A stretch of DNA of 64,000 bases from Streptomyces phaeofaciens (GTDB taxonomy: Bacteria; Actinomycetota; Actinomycetes; Streptomycetales; Streptomycetaceae), in contig NZ_BMSA01000018.1 of assembly GCF_014648915.1 (NCBI RefSeq), positions 124,001 to 188,000 of the forward strand, read 5' to 3'. The notes below the pieces were generated by a model that saw nothing but the letters and a program-made list of their open reading frames with translations, ran no database searches and had not been told where the DNA came from. A program made the position numbers and the translations under genes. This document shows, piece by piece, positions 60,621 through 64,000 of this stretch. Position 1 is the first letter of the stretch; every line of letters starts with the position of its first letter.

Positions 60621-63434
60621 ATGACCGTCACCGCCGCACAAGGCGGCTTCGCTGCCGGGAGCATCGATCAGTACCACCGGCACATCCATGCCGCGCCGCG
60701 CCAGCCCGTCGGCTGGCCACACCAGGTCGGGGCGATCCCGCCGCGCGCGGAATGGTTCCAGGACCGCACCGAGACCAGTCGGCTGGCCCACATGTTGGCC
60801 GGCGGCGGGACCGCAGTCGTCGAGTCCGCGCAGCGGACGCCGGCCGGCGGGGTGCTGGCTGGGATGGGCGGAGTCGGCAAGACCCAGCTCGCCGCCCAGT
60901 ACGCCCGTAACGCCTGGCAGGCCGGCGAACTGGACGTGCTGGTGTGGGTCACCGCAGGCAGCCGCACGGCTGTCGTGAGCGGCTACGCTCAGGCCGCTGT
61001 TGAACTGCTGGGCGCGGATCTGGCGGATCCTGAGGTGGCGGCACGCGGGTTCCTGGCGTGGCTGGAGCCCAAGCCGCAAGAGCAGCGGTGCCGGTGGCTG
61101 GTGGTGCTGGATGACGTTGCCGACCCGGGCGACCTTCGCGGATGGTGGCCGCCCGCCAGCCCGTGCGGCCGTACCGTGGCTACCACCCGCCGCAAGGACG
61201 CCGCCCTGATCGCAGGCGGTCGGCGTCTGATCGAGGTTGGCTTGTTCACCAAAGACCAGGCCCTGACCTACCTTGCCGATGCCCTGTCCGGGCACGGCCG
61301 CACCGAACCCGACGAGGAACGTGGCGCCCTCGCCGACGACCTCGGACACCTGCCGCTGGCACTGTCCCAGGCCGTCGCCTATCTCATCGACACCGGCGCC
61401 GGCTGCCAGGACTACCGGGCCCTGCTCGCCGACCGCACCCACTCGCTGGGCGAAGCCGCCCCCGACCATCTGCCCGATGACCAGCTCCACAGCGTGGCCG
61501 CCGCCTGGAGCCTGTCCATCGACCACGCCGACACCTTGCGCCCGCCCGGCCTGGCCCGGCCCGTGCTCAACCTCGCGGCATTCCTGGACCCCAATGGCAT
61601 CCCCACTGCCGTCCTGACCAGCCCGCCCGCTCTCACCTACCTCACCGCCCACCACGCCGCGACCACCGGCCCCCATGCCGGGCGGGTCACACCAGAACGA
61701 GTGGTCCTCGCCCTGGGGGCGCTGCAGCGGCTCAGCCTGATCGATCACACCCCCGGCACCCCCCACCAGGCGGTCCGCGTTCACCAGCTGATCCAGCGCG
61801 CTGTCCGGGATACCTTCACCCCCGACCAGTACCAGCGACTCGCCCGCTCCGCCGCCGACGCCCTTGCTGCCGTCTGGCCCGATGTGGAACGCGACACCGA
61901 CCTGGCCCAGGCCCTGCGCGCCAACACCGCCGTCCTGGCCGACTGTGCCAGAGACGCGTTGTACCAGCCTGACGCCCACCCGGTCGTGTACCGGGCAGGC
62001 AACAGCCTTGGCGGGAGCGGCCAGCTCATTGCCGCTCTCGACTACTTTCATCGCCTCAGTGCCGCCACTACCCAGCACCTGGGTCCTGAGCACCCTCACT
62101 CCCTCGCCGCTCGCCACGAGCTCGCGCGGTGGCGGGGGGCTGCGGGGGACGCGGCAGGGGCCGTGGCTGGTGCTGCGGCCGCGTTGGCGGAGCTGTTGCC
62201 GGTGCGGGAGCGGGTGCTGGGGTTTGAGCACCCTGACGCCCTCGCCACCCGGCATGAGTTGGCGCGGTGGCGGGGTGAGGCGGGGGATGCGGCCGGGGCC
62301 GTGGTCGCCATGGCGGAGCTGTTGCCGGTGCGGGAGCGGGTGCTGGGGTTTGAGCACCCTGACGCCCTCATCACCCGGCATGAGTTGGCGCGGTGGCGGG
62401 GTGAGGCGGGGGATGCGGCCGGGGCCGTGGTCGCCATGGCGGAGCTGTTGCCGGTGCGGGAGCGGGTGCTGGGGTTTGAGCACCCTGACACCCTCGCCAC
62501 CCGGCATGAGTTGGCGCGGTGGCGGGGTGAGGCGGGGGACGCGGCCGGGGCCGTGGTCGCCTTCGCGGAGCTGCTGGTTGTGTATCAGCGGGTGCTGGGT
62601 CCTGAGCACCCTGACGCCCTCACCGCCCGGCACGAACTGGCCTACTGGCGGGGCAAGGCGGGGGACGTGGGTGGCGCCGTGGTCGCCTTCGCGGAGCTGA
62701 CGGTTGTGTACGAGCGGGTGCTGGGTCCTGAGCACCCTGAGTACCTCATCGCCCGGCATAACCTGGCCTACTGGCGGGGGGAGGCGGGTGACGCGGCCGG
62801 GGCCGTGGTCGCCATGGCGGAGCTGTTGCCGGTGCGGGAGCGGGTGCTGGGGCCCGAGCACCCCCACACCCTCATCACCCGAAGCAACCTGGCGCGGTGG
62901 CGGGGTGAAGCGGGGGACGCGGCCGGTGCCGCGGCCGCCTTTGCAGAGCTGCTGGCTGTATACCAGCGAGTGCTGCAGCCGGAGCACCCTGACACCCTCA
63001 CCGCCCGGCATAACCTGGCCTGCTGGCGGGGGGAAGCGGGGGACGCAGCCGACGCTGCGGCCGGCGCTGCGGGCGCGTTGGCGGAGCTGTTGCCGGTGCG
63101 GGAGCGGGTGCTGGGACTGGAACACCCTCACACCCTCATCACCCGGCACGAGCTGGCCTACTGGCAAGGTAGGGCGGGGGACGCGGCCGGTGCTGCGGCC
63201 GCGTTGGCGGAGCTGTTGCCGGTGCGGGAGCGGGTGCTGGGACCGGAACACCCTCACACCCTCATCACCCGGCACGAGCTGGCCTACTGGCAAGGTAGGG
63301 CGGGGGATGCGGCCGGTGCTGCGGCCGCGTTCGCGGAGCTGTTGCCGGTGCGGGAGCGGGTGCTGGGGCCGGAGCACCGAGCCACCCTTGAGGTCCGACG
63401 TGAGCTCGCTCGGTGGCGCGAATTTGGCAGCTGA
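60621..63434 (+). CDS. NB-ARC STAND ATPase with TPR array
   Basis: The 937-residue protein has the NB-ARC core: P-loop GMGGVGKTQL (Lys87), RWLVVLDDVADPG (Walker B, Asp164/165), GRTVATTRRKDAAL (sensor), LGHLPLALSQAVAYL (GLPL) and RVHQLIQRAV (MHD-like). From residue 490 to the end it is made of TPR_10-type units of 42 residues (EHPDTLATRHELARWRGEAG and so on). This is the architecture of plant and bacterial NLR-like immune sensors. The partner gene upstream and a hairpin terminator downstream bracket a two-gene unit. Confidence 0.88.
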   Translation: MTVTAAQGGFAAGSIDQYHRHIHAAPRQPVGWPHQVGAIPPRAEWFQDRTETSRLAHMLAGGGTAVVESAQRTPAGGVLAGMGGVGKTQLAAQYARNAWQAGELDVLVWVTAGSRTAVVSGYAQAAVELLGADLADPEVAARGFLAWLEPKPQEQRCRWLVVLDDVADPGDLRGWWPPASPCGRTVATTRRKDAALIAGGRRLIEVGLFTKDQALTYLADALSGHGRTEPDEERGALADDLGHLPLALSQAVAYLIDTGAGCQDYRALLADRTHSLGEAAPDHLPDDQLHSVAAAWSLSIDHADTLRPPGLARPVLNLAAFLDPNGIPTAVLTSPPALTYLTAHHAATTGPHAGRVTPERVVLALGALQRLSLIDHTPGTPHQAVRVHQLIQRAVRDTFTPDQYQRLARSAADALAAVWPDVERDTDLAQALRANTAVLADCARDALYQPDAHPVVYRAGNSLGGSGQLIAALDYFHRLSAATTQHLGPEHPHSLAARHELARWRGAAGDAAGAVAGAAAALAELLPVRERVLGFEHPDALATRHELARWRGEAGDAAGAVVAMAELLPVRERVLGFEHPDALITRHELARWRGEAGDAAGAVVAMAELLPVRERVLGFEHPDTLATRHELARWRGEAGDAAGAVVAFAELLVVYQRVLGPEHPDALTARHELAYWRGKAGDVGGAVVAFAELTVVYERVLGPEHPEYLIARHNLAYWRGEAGDAAGAVVAMAELLPVRERVLGPEHPHTLITRSNLARWRGEAGDAAGAAAAFAELLAVYQRVLQPEHPDTLTARHNLACWRGEAGDAADAAAGAAGALAELLPVRERVLGLEHPHTLITRHELAYWQGRAGDAAGAAAALAELLPVRERVLGPEHPHTLITRHELAYWQGRAGDAAGAAAAFAELLPVRERVLGPEHRATLEVRRELARWREFGS
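62088..63371. repeat. Ten tandem TPR-coding repeats, 126 bp (two of 138 bp)
   Basis: Ten units of 42 codons begin at the GAG of each EHP motif, followed by a partial eleventh. Units 1 and 8 have the same four-codon insertion. Neighbouring units, notably 2/3 and 9/10, are nearly identical at the DNA level, while others share mosaic blocks. The pattern indicates recent duplication and gene conversion. Confidence 0.95.
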
Positions 63435-63482
63435 CGTGGTCCGGCTGGGGTATGCGACATTGGCATGACCAGCCGCTCGCAA

Positions 63483-63519
63483 CACTGGTTCGGCTTCCCG
63501 CTTGGGAGCCGAACCAGTG
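63483..63519. terminator. Hairpin terminator after the NB-ARC gene
   Basis: CACTGGTTCGGC pairs with GCCGAACCAGTG, and TCCC then pairs with GGGA around a GCTT loop. There is one bulged T. It begins about 50 bases after the NB-ARC stop, between convergent genes, a typical place for a bidirectional terminator. Confidence 0.7.
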
Positions 63520-63543
63520 CCGGCTTCACGCCGCCCTGGGAGG

Positions 63544-63702
63544 CTACGGCCTCGGCGGCGCGTTCTCCTTGCCGAGGCGGCGATGCCGCTCTCGGAGCTC
63601 CTCGATCCACCAGTCCAGCTGTATGAGCGAGGCAGTCGTCCGATGCACGACCACAGGGCGCGCGAGCGGCAGAAGCTCCAGCCCTGACGGTGTTTCGTTC
63701 AC
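63544..63702 (-). CDS. Uncharacterised 52-residue protein
   Basis: The frame has a GTG start and a coding-like sequence: NETPSGLELLPLARPVVVHR, TTASLIQLDWWIEELRERHR and a basic end. Codon usage fits the region. It may be a small DNA- or protein-binding factor. It follows the TetR gene on the same strand by ten bases and so could be co-transcribed. No family was recognised. Confidence 0.5.
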   Translation of the reverse strand: MNETPSGLELLPLARPVVVHRTTASLIQLDWWIEELRERHRRLGKENAPPRP

Positions 63703-63712
63703 ACGTTTGAGT

Positions 63713-64000
63713 CTAGTCCTGTCGTGATCCAGTCGAGTCACCCGTGTCCTGTGACAGCGAAGTTGAGCGCCGCAAGGCGCCGGCCGTGACGGTGGCCACC
63801 ATCTTGCGGATTGCGGCGGTCTGCGGTGGGGCGCTTGCCCGGTCGGCGAACAGCAGGTGTCCGGCCCCGACGAGGGCGGGCGCGAGCGTGTCGATGTCCG
63901 CGTCACCGGCCAGGCGTCCCAACTCCCGCTCGGCGGTGAGGTATGCGGCGACCATGGCGGTGCCTTGCACGGCCAGGGGGATGCCGGTCAGACCGACCTC
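63713..64000 (-). CDS. TetR-family regulator, C-terminal part (cut by the window end)
   Basis: The last 95 codons resemble the ligand-binding end of a TetR protein: GTAMVAAYLTAERELGRLAG, LAPALVGAGHLLFADR and IRKMVATVTAGALR. The HTH lies beyond position 64000. The assignment is based on the C-terminal helix pattern alone. Confidence 0.65.
   Translation of the reverse strand, partial: EVGLTGIPLAVQGTAMVAAYLTAERELGRLAGDADIDTLAPALVGAGHLLFADRASAPPQTAAIRKMVATVTAGALRRSTSLSQDTGDSTGSRQD

Noticed and set aside
62088..63371. Possible CRISPR array because of regularly spaced repeats
   Set aside because: The repeats are contiguous 126-bp coding units without unique spacers and encode TPR motifs in frame.
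60537..63485. 982-codon minus-strand open frame opposite the NB-ARC/TPR gene
   Set aside because: It repeats because the TPR repeats repeat. It contains no recognisable domain and is the antisense of a well-supported gene.

Overview
The window is a high-GC actinobacterial chromosome segment, almost certainly Streptomyces. The evidence is GC-rich third codon positions, many GTG starts, frequent 4-nt GTGA/ATGA gene overlaps, twin-arginine lipoproteins, an AfsR/SARP-type regulator, a STAND-LuxR regulator, SpoIIE phosphatase and NB-ARC/TPR and CHAT proteins. Large regulators, exported enzymes, decayed transposons and gene remnants suggest an accessory part of the chromosome rather than the core.

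Layout. 1-3.2 kb: remnants of transposase genes (Tn3-like, IS1182-like, IS5-like) and of a MerB-like gene around a MarR-MFS-DUF1330 operon. 3.2-17.5 kb: SpoIIE phosphatase, exported GH2 glycosidase, MFS exporter, exported intradiol dioxygenase, zinc-ribbon STAND-LuxR regulator, GlxA-type regulator with isochorismatase hydrolase, LysE exporter with a diaminopropionate ammonia-lyase-like enzyme, and a divergent LysR. 18-24.2 kb: a peptidoglycan-binding-domain metalloprotease followed by a four-gene CHAT protease / Cys-rich protein / membrane protein / TPR cassette. 24.3-41.0 kb: a large divergent catabolic locus. The minus arm encodes TetR, hydroxyacyl-CoA dehydrogenase, two acyl-CoA dehydrogenases, an ADP-forming acyl-CoA synthetase, ferredoxin, a NuoF-like flavoprotein and a small unknown. 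The plus arm encodes a Rieske oxygenase, a polyamine-type ABC importer, an FAD amine oxidase and an aldehyde dehydrogenase. Two copies of an 18-bp operator-like sequence lie between the arms, so import, oxidation and acyl-CoA processing of an amine-containing substrate are probably induced together.

41-52 kb: scattered small genes and remnants, a ThpR-like phosphodiesterase, an alpha/beta hydrolase, and at 47816-48595 a 259-aa protein whose two halves resemble eukaryotic histones H2A and H2B in tandem. This is the most unusual gene in the window. An AfsR-like regulator follows. 52-64 kb: a hemerythrin/PPOX operon, a Trypco2 plus trypsin-NACHT pair, a GNAT enzyme, a secreted protein, GH27 and cupin remnants, a small acidic protein with an NB-ARC protein carrying ten near-identical TPR units, and a TetR gene cut by the window end.

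The CHAT/TPR cassette, the Trypco2/trypsin-NACHT pair and the NB-ARC/TPR pair all have the architecture of NTP- or protease-driven conflict (defence or programmed-death) systems. That role is inferred from family knowledge and is not shown by the sequence alone. All protein identifications were made by reading motifs by eye; no database search was possible.
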